NCBI GenBank assembly: GCA_030141605.1
Contig: JAQGDQ010001521.1
Location: 1-36,625, forward strand
Direction of reading: 5' to 3'
Length of the DNA: 36,625 bases
Source: Tubiluchus corallicola
Lineage: Eukaryota > Priapulida > Priapulimorpha > Priapulimorphida > Tubiluchidae
The notes beneath the pieces are model-generated. The model saw nothing but the letters and a program-made list of their open reading frames with translations, was not told the DNA's origin and searched no databases. Below are positions 34,201 through 36,625 of the stretch, in pieces. The position numbers and the translations under genes are program-made. Position 1 is the stretch's first letter. The number at the start of each line of letters is the position of its first letter.

Positions 34201-34676
34201 GTACGGAAACACTTCCGGTCATTTTACAATAGCTTTACAATAACAGCAGCAATGGCGATGATGACCAACTATTACCACTACTAATGCTACCACTGCCATT
34301 ACCATAACTGTAACACTTACTAATGACAGTTAATAGCTGTTATTGTTACTGATAATTTATTTAGACTCATAGACTGATATTATTGCATAATGATACTGCT
34401 ATTAGAATTGATTTCTTATGTTTTGGTTCCAGTGCACGTAATTTAAACCACCACCGCCACCGCGAGCACGACAACAACAACAACAACAATAAGAATTTAC
34501 TCAGTGTTTGTGCCGCTAAAACATATAATGCACTGAAGCATTTCACAAGTGTAAAATACACACATATGCAGTAATACGTGCGAAAGATCAAATGTGCTTA
34601 CAGTGATAGCAGCAACACGTCTAGGTAACGTTACACCGATCATTCCATCTCCGCCCCATCCCGCTTCCATTAAGTA
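7190..34676 (-). CDS. DHX35: DEAH-box RNA helicase DHX35-like, 18 exons, N-terminus missing
   Basis: Exons (- strand, 5' to 3'): 34602-34676, 34091-34195, 32756-32817, 32083-32212, 30465-30508, 28701-28769, 19347-19475, 18134-18315, 15287-15439, 14019-14143, 13330-13384, 12869-12964, 12332-12426, 11248-11325, 10570-10699, 9314-9467, 8398-8509, 7190-7231. All have AG/GT borders and all phases agree, giving 611 residues and a stop. Visible motifs: Ia-like TLPRR, Ib TDG, II DEAH, III SAT, IV-region VLAFLPGMEDV, V ATNIAETSIT, VI QRAGRAGR, then the helicase-associated and OB regions. Human DHX35 has about 703 residues, so roughly 90 N-terminal residues, including Walker A, are absent in this orientation. 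DHX35 is an ATP-dependent RNA helicase found in spliceosomal C complexes. Family assignment is based on near-colinear similarity throughout. Introns are long and transposon-rich; one hosts another gene. Confidence 0.93.
8398..8509 (-). CDS. DHX35: DHX35-like exon: MRDITVIDSSWLYELAP
   Basis: Thirty-seven codons: VVFNDVVITSRECMRDITVI then DSSWLYELAPHYYKYGT. It matches MRDVTAIESAWLLELAPHFYQ near the human C-terminus. The donor is ACG/GTAAGT; reading on without splicing would give a stop after about eight codons. Confidence 0.94.
8510..9313 (-). other. DHX35-like intron, nothing recognised
   Basis: An 804-base intron without an identifiable repeat or nested frame. Other introns above 300 bases in which I see nothing are 7232-8397, 10700-11247, 11326-12331, 12427-12868 and 12965-13329. 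Confidence 0.5.
9314..9467 (-). CDS. DHX35: DHX35-like exon: OB-fold region (HIHPTSVL)
   Basis: Fifty codons beginning DVDRLCRCITAGFFPNAARL and running through HYTGEYRSLKDDMILHIHPT and SVLSGQDQPD. GFFPNAAR...IHPTSVL is the DEAH OB-fold signature. It ends with TG, which joins T in the next exon to give Cys where human has Trp. Confidence 0.95.
9690..9745 (+). repeat. tRNA-like SINE remnant
   Basis: A B-box-like GAGTTCAAGTCCTGGC at about 9719-9734 follows a degenerate A-box region (CTGGTGAGTTAGTG). There is no cloverleaf or flanking duplication. Weak call, lying in the intron between the helicase exons at 9467 and 10570. Confidence 0.28.
10570..10699 (-). CDS. DHX35: DHX35-like exon: WCRENYLNFTGLMRA
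   Basis: Forty-three codons: KKKSARWCRENYLNFTGLMR, AVEIRQQLKDLLEKFQVPLL, TCE. It matches SKWCQEHFLNYKGLVRAATVREQL in human. The exon opens with a run of Lys codons. Confidence 0.94.
11248..11325 (-). CDS. DHX35: DHX35-like exon: EGDLLTLLNVY
   Basis: Twenty-six codons, phase 0 at both ends: DRAKYKFSVKEGDLLTLLNV then YSMFVK. GD(L/H)LT(L/M)LN is a universal element of the DEAH helicase C-terminal region. Confidence 0.93.
12332..12426 (-). CDS. DHX35: DHX35-like exon: EEILSIAAML
   Basis: Thirty-one codons: EFECSEEILSIAAMLNIQNV then FVTPPGGRARS. It corresponds to CSQEILSIAAMMQIQNIFVVPPN in human. The donor is TCC/GTACGT. Confidence 0.94.
12869..12964 (-). CDS. DHX35: DHX35-like exon: LTEPLGTRMSEFPLEPMFAK
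   Basis: Thirty-one codons beginning VDDKGQLTEPLGTRMSEFPL and ending EPMFAKMLLVS. This is the highly conserved HA2-domain signature of DEAH helicases. Confidence 0.94.
13330..13384 (-). CDS. DHX35: DHX35-like exon: ratchet region LDILYALG
   Basis: A 55-base exon reading KPSTLNLATSLDILYALG plus one base of Gly/Ala. It matches PPPAQSMVQALELLYALGG. The border phases agree with both neighbours. Confidence 0.9.
13795..13855 (-). repeat. Possible tRNA-like SINE remnant
   Basis: On the - strand GGCCGTGTAGTTTAGAT resembles an A box and TTGAGATCAATAC a decayed B box. Spacing is roughly right, with no flanking duplication seen. Confidence 0.22.
14019..14143 (-). CDS. DHX35: DHX35-like exon: PELQRSNL
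   Basis: Forty-one codons starting DEYEKLAESNTPELQRSNL and continuing through LLRLMALGVSDLLRFPFLS. This is the winged-helix junction after motif VI, matching TVPEMQRSNLAPVILQLKALG in human. Confidence 0.93.
14372..14460 (-). repeat. tRNA-derived SINE remnant, copy 1 of a small family
   Basis: On the - strand TGAGTTCGATACTTGC is a B-box-like element followed by TCTAGACGGTTTCAT. The same string, with a few changes, recurs on the - strand at 17126-17158, so this is a dispersed repeat. Confidence 0.4.
15287..15439 (-). CDS. DHX35: DHX35-like exon: motif VI (QRAGRAGR)
   Basis: Fifty codons: VDSGFVKQREFNPYTGIERL, LTVPISQASAKQRAGRAGRV, RDGKAYRLYP. Motif VI with its arginine fingers is complete. 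The acceptor is TGTTTTTCAG and the donor GTGAGA. Confidence 0.95.
15560..15925 (-). mobile_element. Possible pogo/Tigger-like DNA transposon remnant
   Basis: Two diverged direct copies of a roughly 38-base block (15577-15614 and 15672-15710) share TATAATGCCAA and a CTTAAT...TTTTT pattern, like the ends of pogo/Tigger elements. The - strand frame at 15697-15924 includes ISVTANDAFQKLLSYKQ, which resembles the C-terminal tail of CENP-B/Tigger-like transposases. No terminal inverted partner or TA duplication is certain. Confidence 0.3.
16085..16330 (+). pseudogene. hAT transposase C-terminal remnant (ZMYM/hATC-like)
   Basis: Reading + gives VLPNFEIVLKVFVCMMVAYS, then SYAEEHSFSRLKFIKNQLLS and TIRQQH, a stop, and farther on MENDTQKTTNFKRL. 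This matches the hAT C-terminal dimerisation region (…ASAERSFSKLKLIKTYLRSTM…LALLSIEND…). Stop codons interrupt it, so it is inactive. It lies in the helicase intron 15440-18133, 320 bases left of a hAT-type non-autonomous element. Confidence 0.6.
16652..17070. mobile_element. hAT-type non-autonomous element (MITE), 419 bp
   Basis: Terminal inverted repeats start CAGGGTGTATAAGATTATGG on the left and CAGGCTGCATAAGATTATGG on the right (reverse complement), extending through GATAT. The 8-base direct repeat GACATATA flanks it exactly at 16644-16651 and 17071-17078. An 8-bp duplication with CAGGG termini is diagnostic of hAT transposons. The interior has no transposase; the open frames inside at 16785-17118 have no domain support. 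Confidence 0.85.
17126..17158 (-). repeat. tRNA-derived SINE fragment, copy 2
   Basis: On the - strand GGTTTGATACTCGCTCTG and the following GGTGGTTTCATT parallel the copy near 14372-14403. Only the B-box half is recognisable. Confidence 0.33.
17159..18133. other. Rest of helicase intron, unexplained open frame
   Basis: No recognised element. A + strand frame of 106 codons (17762-18082) has an unremarkable composition, no domain and no splice support, so I do not call it a gene. Confidence 0.3.
18134..18315 (-). CDS. DHX35: DHX35-like exon: LPMYAGL and motif V
   Basis: Sixty codons: a variable ENENERPSGG start, then FKLLVLPMYAGL, EQMKAFQRAPEGTRKAIIAT, NIAETSITINGIGY. Motif V (ATNIAETSIT) is intact. 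The donor G/GTAGGTG leaves one base that completes Val with the next exon. Confidence 0.94.
19347..19475 (-). CDS. DHX35: DHX35-like exon: start of second RecA domain
   Basis: Reads PIPDYIQGVVDTVLKLHKHE then MQGDVLAFLPGMEDVDRAVK. It corresponds to human PVPDYIKS...GDVLAFLTGQEEVE. The usual TGQEE is PGMED here, a conservative change in this family. Confidence 0.92.
19676..19758 (-). repeat. tRNA-derived SINE remnant
   Basis: On the - strand TAGCTCAAATGACTAGAG (A box, rc of 19722-19740) and GGTTCAAATCCTGG (B box, rc of 19682-19695) are both well preserved and tRNA-spaced. Flanking sequences do not form an acceptor stem, favouring a SINE over a working tRNA. Confidence 0.5.
19851..20000 (-). 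mobile_element. Retroelement 3' end with ACT-repeat tail
   Basis: On the - strand the sequence ends GGCAATAAAGAATACTACTACT, an AATAAA followed by a short simple-repeat tail as found at LINE 3' ends. The upstream extent is unclear, and no protein similarity survives. Confidence 0.35.
20150..20540 (+). mobile_element. LINE reverse-transcriptase C-terminal remnant
   Basis: From about 20281 the + strand reads RNSLPLQLHLINSLDNFKKS then MKTYYFNEAF and a stop, matching the WNSLP...SL..FKK.LK..LF.EAF ending of jockey/CR1/L2-type LINE proteins. The preceding 120 bases continue the similarity in another frame, so there is at least one frameshift. A T-rich 3' UTR follows. Confidence 0.6.
21717..22267. 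mobile_element. Probable hAT-type non-autonomous element, 551 bp
   Basis: The left end is TAGGGTTGAGGTGATACCCG and the right end (reverse complement) TAGACCTGTAATGATACGTC, sharing TAG, TG and TGATAC. Flanks are GTATTTAC (21709-21716) and ATATTTAC (22268-22275), an 8-base duplication with one mismatch. The left part carries repeated GATACGATAC blocks typical of some hAT families. It ends about 300 bases before the nested gene's coding exon. Degenerate ends make this less certain than the other two. Confidence 0.5.
22547..22563 (+). promoter_or_regulatory. Splice acceptor before the nested gene's coding exon
   Basis: A T-rich tract ends in TTTTAATTTGCAG directly before the frame, 12 bases upstream of the first ATG. 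This implies at least one upstream, probably non-coding, exon between about 20.5 and 22.5 kb that I could not locate. Confidence 0.5.
22576..25026 (+). CDS. Multi-winged-helix, S1-like domain protein (egalitarian-type N-terminal repeats), nested in a DHX35 intron
   Basis: An uninterrupted frame of 816 codons. Five repeats of about 70 residues (roughly 1-74, 99-173, 188-258, 270-346, 440-512) share an A-V-x-(Y/F)-F helix and a closing FL..HPE.F...GD.V.L wing, as in HPECFVVKGDTVQL and HPEEFTVNGTIVTL. The pattern resembles the repeats before the exonuclease in invertebrate egalitarian-type proteins. Two S1/cold-shock-like domains (about 353-432 and 535-616) each end (K/A)ATRVW. The acidic tail (617-816) contains a duplicated CFRC element. 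No DEDD exonuclease is present. A polypyrimidine tract and CAG (22561-22563) sit 12 bases before the ATG, suggesting a 5' non-coding exon upstream. Likely a nucleic-acid-binding, probably RNA-binding, protein; that role is inferred. Codon use and length leave little doubt it is coding. It is antisense to the helicase transcript. Confidence 0.85.
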   Translation: MIENIENEAVDFFKKPFDIWATDAVAITKLMGKKSQAPSHIRIHVGKTVEQFTRFLTQHPECFVVKGDTVQLVSKEGQENEKTVDDDEKEENLPKPKSWSLQQMERKAVEYFKEAFKKWGLREVTARSLKSRESDAPPEFQIITGMTDEEFVLFLKQHPEEFTVNGTIVTLTEKNPVSDKHFTNEKDVSQIEQAAVEYFRHSMIARGETKMKLETLVDRLSLAPLFVSKLVGNDAFSFFCKHSDVFVLKNDVVALKCQEPFLEASNAHDVTVMDTAKLVAIDYVKELLGKLCGICNVSNLLFKVMKAPDSVTKVTGSCKPTFLEFIRNNPKNFILYHGDEICLTDVPYSFGVVLKCQLGIVSNIIQNGGFLLYKRRSCVYFPRAALVELNDNSDHLNGYPVVGQKMYFDAVPDPFTNANYKATRVWNAEQDAEIPVPVLDLDEEAQFIHKTVKSLVRRQIQTFGPQPIKKLCTIFNAENIQAKIGNRPHDVINFVTSYPQVFCLSRGLVTLAGVNTKAFITSRPAQVAQPCKPVIENKAGEVTQVFPSCGFLHFKSCGKLSNAFFHISNVIDNKRHHTTLFDILKTGDKVRFDAILGKPGGSAEWAATRVWHEGFVPLKQQLSVLDESADDLLNLDELEKELESGSDNEESIPECLQNLSHVQTLDFPSVNLEKEPKGERCSADISENSYQVETFDFPRGTLEKKLARQSISECLESANHDQILYHSKGNSNKAIEDRPACFRCDLPACFRCDLQQPRYFREVNVVAIPATVTEPVKLLADVACQTEATGEIIYTKTYDDETDQVTNSSLKLVRNY
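24790..24837 (+). repeat. Perfect 24-bp tandem duplication in the nested gene
   Basis: Two identical 24-base units in frame (24790-24813, 24814-24837) encode PACFRCDL twice. The result is CFRC-DLPA-CFRC, two CxxC pairs four residues apart. Confidence 0.9.
25174..25179 (+). terminator. Polyadenylation signal of the nested gene
   Basis: AATAAA about 150 bases after the stop codon at 25024-25026, a usual 3' UTR length. It supports the frame at 22576-25026 being the terminal exon. Confidence 0.55.
25200..28700. other. Remainder of the large helicase intron
   Basis: No coding exon on either strand. It contains AT microsatellites (25861-25874, 27940-27957), a run of 12 G (27623-27634) and a probable retroelement 3' end (26458-26600, - strand). 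An unexplained stretch at 28430-28665 has partly open frames but no identifiable protein. Confidence 0.4.
26458..26600 (-). mobile_element. Retroelement 3' end with TTGAA-repeat tail
   Basis: On the - strand a unique segment containing GGGTGGCTGCTAGGTGACTT leads to GAATAAATTGAATTGAATTG, a pentanucleotide tail of the kind found at LINE or SINE 3' ends. No coding part remains. Confidence 0.35.
28701..28769 (-). CDS. DHX35: DHX35-like exon: EGRVFPVDI
   Basis: Starts with the base completing Gly and reads DDIAVCLSIEGRVFPVDIYY and then IN. It ends in phase 2 at AACAA/GTAGGTG. EGRxFPVDIxY is the conserved linker into the second RecA-like domain. The following intron is about 9.2 kb and hosts the nested gene. 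Confidence 0.92.
29163..29235 (-). repeat. Possible tRNA-like SINE remnant
   Basis: On the - strand GGTTCAAAACTAGG is a B-box-like element, with a decayed A-box region about 40 bases upstream. Weak call. Confidence 0.22.
29442..29940. mobile_element. hAT-type non-autonomous element (Charlie/Tip100-like ends), 499 bp
   Basis: Termini are CAGGGGTGTACAAATTATCT and, reverse-complemented from the right, CAGGGGTGTGCAAATTGCGG. The exact 8-base duplication GTCTAAAG lies at 29434-29441 and 29941-29948. GC-rich GGGCCRCA blocks near both ends are typical of this hAT group. The open frames inside (29515-29953) are by-products. It lies in the helicase intron 28770-30464. Confidence 0.88.
30465..30508 (-). 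CDS. DHX35: DHX35-like exon: AIRDFF
   Basis: A 44-base micro-exon reading AIRDFFNTKDLKDK plus two bases of a Gly codon. It matches KFRDFFNQNET in the human protein. The short length makes it easy to miss, but its phases fit both neighbours. Confidence 0.88.
30509..32082 (-). other. DHX35-like intron with one small candidate MITE
   Basis: Apart from the 94-bp element at 31714-31807 I recognise nothing here. The stretch around 31070-31330 is A/T-homopolymer-rich without an open frame. Confidence 0.35.
31714..31807. mobile_element. Candidate short pogo/mariner-type MITE, 94 bp
   Basis: Flanked by TA on both sides, with CAGT at both ends (left CAGTGAAACACATGTCG; right, reverse complement, CAGTTAGTCTTCGCTTAACG). 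The right end resembles the CTTCGCTTAACGAC-type ends of pogo/Tigger elements. The inverted repeats match only partly. Confidence 0.3.
32083..32212 (-). CDS. DHX35: DHX35-like exon: motifs II (DEAH) and III (SAT)
   Basis: Forty-three codons after the split Ser: IIMVDEAHERSIHTDMIIAL, LKKIMKKRSD, VHVIISSATLDAE. The catalytic Walker B/DEAH box and the SAT motif are intact. The donor is GAG/GTATTC. Confidence 0.95.
32756..32817 (-). CDS. DHX35: DHX35-like exon: motif Ib (FLTDGML)
   Basis: Twenty codons plus two bases: FLTDGMLIQELMMDPLLLKY, then a split Ser. The acceptor is TTTTTTTTCAG and the donor GTATTA. TDG is motif Ib. The intron before it holds the 92-bp minisatellite. Confidence 0.92.
32895..33446. 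repeat. 92-bp minisatellite, six units
   Basis: Units begin at 32895, 32987, 33079, 33171, 33263 and 33355, each exactly 92 bases with a few substitutions. Variant sites (GGTTCAAT/GGCTCAAT, CATGTCC/CATGTTC, GACGCC/GATGCC/AAGCC) show that units 2, 4 and 5 are most alike. The last unit is the most diverged at its 3' end. The array lies in the helicase intron 32818-34090. The 63-codon frames read from each unit on the - strand arise because 92 is not a multiple of three. Confidence 0.95.
33466..33640 (-). other. Unexplained open frame next to the minisatellite
   Basis: On the - strand a frame reads LKSNTRYRQLWQDLN, IFIINYLQDELEALEWQWRI, NHSRMSLLRSALHIFPERG, with an AG before it and a GTAAAT after it. 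Its composition (Trp, Leu and charged residues in a plausible helical pattern) looks protein-like, but I recognise no family. It may be a transposon fragment, a cryptic exon or chance. Confidence 0.25.
34091..34195 (-). CDS. DHX35: DHX35-like exon: RVAEE to TKIK
   Basis: Thirty-five codons, phase 0 at both ends. Reads IATRVAEEKGVTTG, CEVGYSVRFDNCTD, AKLTKIK. This is the conserved stretch between motifs Ia and Ib, including the GYSVRF element typical of DEAH helicases. Confidence 0.93.
34602..34676 (-). CDS. DHX35: DHX35-like exon: YLMEAGW to motif Ia
   Basis: Twenty-five codons, phase 0 at both ends, acceptor TTTTTTAG and donor GTAAGC. Reads YLMEAGWGGDG then VTLPRRVAAIT, aligning to QYLAEAGW...TQPRRVAA. 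The motif Ia Gln is Leu here (codon TTA at 34626-34628). This is the most 5' exon on this strand that I can find. Confidence 0.9.
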
Positions 34677-35260
34677 CTAAAAAATCACAAAAAACAGCGA
34701 TTTCTATGAAACAAGATCTAAGCAAATCCGTATCCTGCAACTCTTAAAAACTATAGATATTACACAGAAAAGCGAGACAGCAATTGTTACTAGACAGTTC
34801 TCAGTCTTACACTACGCAACTGCAGTAAAAACAAGGTTTTTTAGAGAATTTATTTATCCACTTAGCATTGCAATACATAGTTACAGCAATGTGTAAAATT
34901 GTTACAGCATTTTGTTAATAATAAAATATTGCAGCGTTTATGAGGAAATACTAACTCATAAGCTAACATGTGTTATCATTGCAGTGTGTATGAGCAGAAA
35001 ACACTGCAGGAGACATTGGTCAAACGTTTAAATATAATTAAGTACAAAATAAGCAACACAAAATATTACAATTACTTACTACATGTATTACAAATGTGCT
35101 TACTTGTAGATCATGATTTAGCCTATAACGGCTGCATGAAACAGTTTTATGCATTAATGCAAACAACATTATATTTGTAGGACAGATTAGTTTCTAAATA
35201 TTGTAAGAGATCTGGTATGAAAACATGTACTCTGGTTGCTCATGGACCTATACACAGTAT

Positions 35261-35304
35261 ACACACATGCACGCACGCACACGCGCACATGCACACGCAC
35301 ACAT
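35261..35304. repeat. CA/CG-rich microsatellite
   Basis: Interrupted ACACGC-type dinucleotide repeat. The short open frame that covers it, rich in His and Thr, is an artefact of the repeat. Confidence 0.85.
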
Positions 35305-35384
35305 GTATATACAGGTCACTTAAGTTACTAGAAAGTAAAGCAAGACACAGGGATGAGAATGACAAATTGCAAAAAACTCTAAAA

Positions 35385-35475
35385 CAGGCCGGGGGTTTTG
35401 GGGCCGCCTAGGCCCCCAATGGGCCTGAGGGGCAAAGCCCCCATGGGGGGTTCAAGGGGGCCTTGAAGCCGGCAA
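35385..35475. repeat. GC-rich interspersed repeat
   Basis: About 90 bases of very GC-rich sequence in AT-rich surroundings, with nested palindromes such as GGGGCAAAGCCCC (35429-35441) and GGGGGCCTTGAAGCC. Repeats of this look are scattered in several marine invertebrate genomes; the family name is not known to me. Confidence 0.5.
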
Positions 35476-36207
35476 TTTTGTGACCATAGAGAGCCTCTAA
35501 GTGGACTTAAAATATAAATTACCTTGTTTCATGCATAATTTAAAATACCCAACTCTCAAGGATACATGATACTTAATTGTTTCAAAAACGCTTAATTACT
35601 GGCTGCTCCTATGCAAAAGTATATAAAAACTGTTTGCAATTGACTCAAATAACTCTGCACAATTGATTCTATATTTTCATACATAGAGATATACACGTGG
35701 TTACACTGATGTATGTGATGTAAACAAAGTGACGATCTGCCAACTAGTGGTCAGCTTGTGAAATAATGTACTGGGTCCGTAAAAATTTTCTAAACGGCAC
35801 CCCCACTAATTTTATGTGGTTTCTAAATACAGACTTTTAAAAGATTCTCGAAAGTCTATGTCAATAACCATATTTAATAGACGTAATTTTAAGGTTATCG
35901 ATTAACGTTGTTCAAAAATGAACCCGCATTTATTGAATTTTCGAACTCAAACGCACGAAATGCGTAACAGTTTGGACTGGATCTGCATTTAAAACGGAGA
36001 CCTTTGAATTACAAGGGTAATAACATGACTATTACCGTGTTTCATCTAAAAAAATGTTCAATAATAAACGAATTTATTCCTCCATATAATGGGAATATAT
36101 TGTGTAGTGTAGTAATTGAAAGAAGTGATAAAGAATATATTCTTACAAACTGTGACTGTTTAAAATTATCAGAATGCACAAATTTGATTGATTTTTTTTG
36201 TTTGTAG

Positions 36208-36335
36208 GAACTGAGGCACCTGGAATAAAGGAAGATAAAATTGAACAGTCAGACGGTGTGGGTTTTATTGCTCCATACAACCCTGCCCATTCACTTGCAA
36301 TAGCTCAGCAAAGACAAAAGCTTCCAATATTTAAG
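36208..36335 (+). CDS. DHX35: DHX35 N-terminal exon (exon 2) on the opposite strand
   Basis: The acceptor TTTGTTTGTAG is followed by two bases completing Gly and 42 codons: TEAPGIKEDKIEQSDGVG, FIAPYNPAHSLAIAQQRQKL, PIFK, then the donor GTTTAA. It matches human DHX35 residues about 15-58 (GTEGPG...VVYNPYAALSIEQQRQKLPVFK), with the same entry phase after ...FWRPG and phase 0 at the end, as needed to join the Walker A exon. It points right, away from the eighteen - strand exons, and the next exon would lie beyond the window. Exon 1 was not found to its left. Confidence 0.85.
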
Positions 36336-36441
36336 GTTTAAATTATTTAATTTAATTGTTGTAACTGTCACTCATCATTTGAACCATGTGAATGCTGGAT
36401 TAATATAGGTCTACAAGTAGTACTATGTAGTTAAAACTTAC

Positions 36442-36508
36442 CTTCAGAGTATGTAATGGATCTTGACGATCAATGATACAAAATTTGTGTATTGGCAGGT
36501 AGCCCCAC
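36442..36508 (-). other. Candidate exon on the - strand
   Basis: Between an acceptor TTAACACTAG and a consensus donor AAG/GTAAGT lie 22 codons reading WGYLPIHKF, CIIDRQDPLHTLK (phase 1 in, phase 0 out). I do not recognise the protein. It lies inside the intron after the + strand DHX35 exon. It may be an exon of another gene or chance. Confidence 0.25.
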
Positions 36509-36625
36509 CTAGTGTTAAAATTTATAAGGAGTGAATGCTAGGTGATGAGGCAAGTTAGTTGGCATGGTCATGTGTGTGCAGATCTAGTCAAACTGTTAGA
36601 GCTGTACAAATCTATTAATCTCTTT

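Larger units (their letters stand above)
34677..36207. other. Region between the opposed DHX35 segments
   Basis: I searched both strands for the exon with the Walker A motif (GETGCGKST) and for a first exon ending in FWxPG, and found neither. The stretch contains a CA-rich microsatellite (35261-35304) and a GC-rich interspersed repeat (about 35385-35475). The 67-codon frame at 36004-36207 runs into the acceptor of the + strand exon and is probably intronic. Confidence 0.5.

Noticed and set aside
34367-34591. Overlapping frames on both strands between helicase exons
   Set aside because: They come from an intronic stretch with a CAA-type simple repeat; neither has splice or domain support.
36004-36207. 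67-codon frame just before the + strand DHX35 exon, as its exon 1
   Set aside because: It does not resemble the DHX35 N-terminus, ends in a stop at the acceptor, and offers no donor giving the required phase with an FWxPG-type ending.

Overview
This is animal nuclear DNA, probably from a marine invertebrate. It is AT-rich, its genes are split by GT/AG introns, and retrotransposon and DNA-transposon remnants are common. The species cannot be named from the sequence. There is no sign of operons, ribosome binding sites, CRISPR or prokaryotic genes.

Left end (1-6.9 kb): the + strand carries an internal part of a WD-repeat gene that best resembles WDR27. Three exons (1003-1116, 1283-1442, 1609-1679) join in compatible phases, and two weaker candidate exons follow (3218-3374, 5020-5112). 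A 5'-truncated LINE (about 1780-2998) and a tRNA-derived SINE with a perfect 16-bp target-site duplication (4457-4765) lie between or beside them.

Middle and right (6.9-34.7 kb): the - strand carries nearly all of a DEAH-box RNA helicase of the DHX35 family. Eighteen exons run from 34676 down to a stop codon at 7190. They join without a phase error into 611 residues, covering motifs Ia to VI and the whole C-terminal region. The gene is convergent with the WD-repeat gene. Its introns hold three hAT-type non-autonomous elements with 8-bp duplications, a hAT/ZMYM-like transposase remnant, LINE and SINE pieces, a pogo/Tigger-like remnant and a 92-bp minisatellite of six units.

The largest helicase intron (19476-28700) contains an unrelated gene on the opposite strand. 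It is an 816-codon open frame (22576-25026) preceded by a splice-acceptor-like sequence and followed by AATAAA. It has five winged-helix-like repeats of the type seen in egalitarian-type proteins and two S1/cold-shock-like domains ending in ATRVW, but no exonuclease domain. It looks like an RNA- or nucleic-acid-binding protein.

Right end (34.7-36.6 kb): the exons for the helicase N-terminus and Walker A (motif I) are absent from the - strand here. Instead, a clear DHX35 exon 2 lies on the + strand at 36208-36335, pointing away from the rest of the gene. A head-to-head second copy, a real inversion or an assembly inversion could each explain this, and the window ends before the question can be settled.
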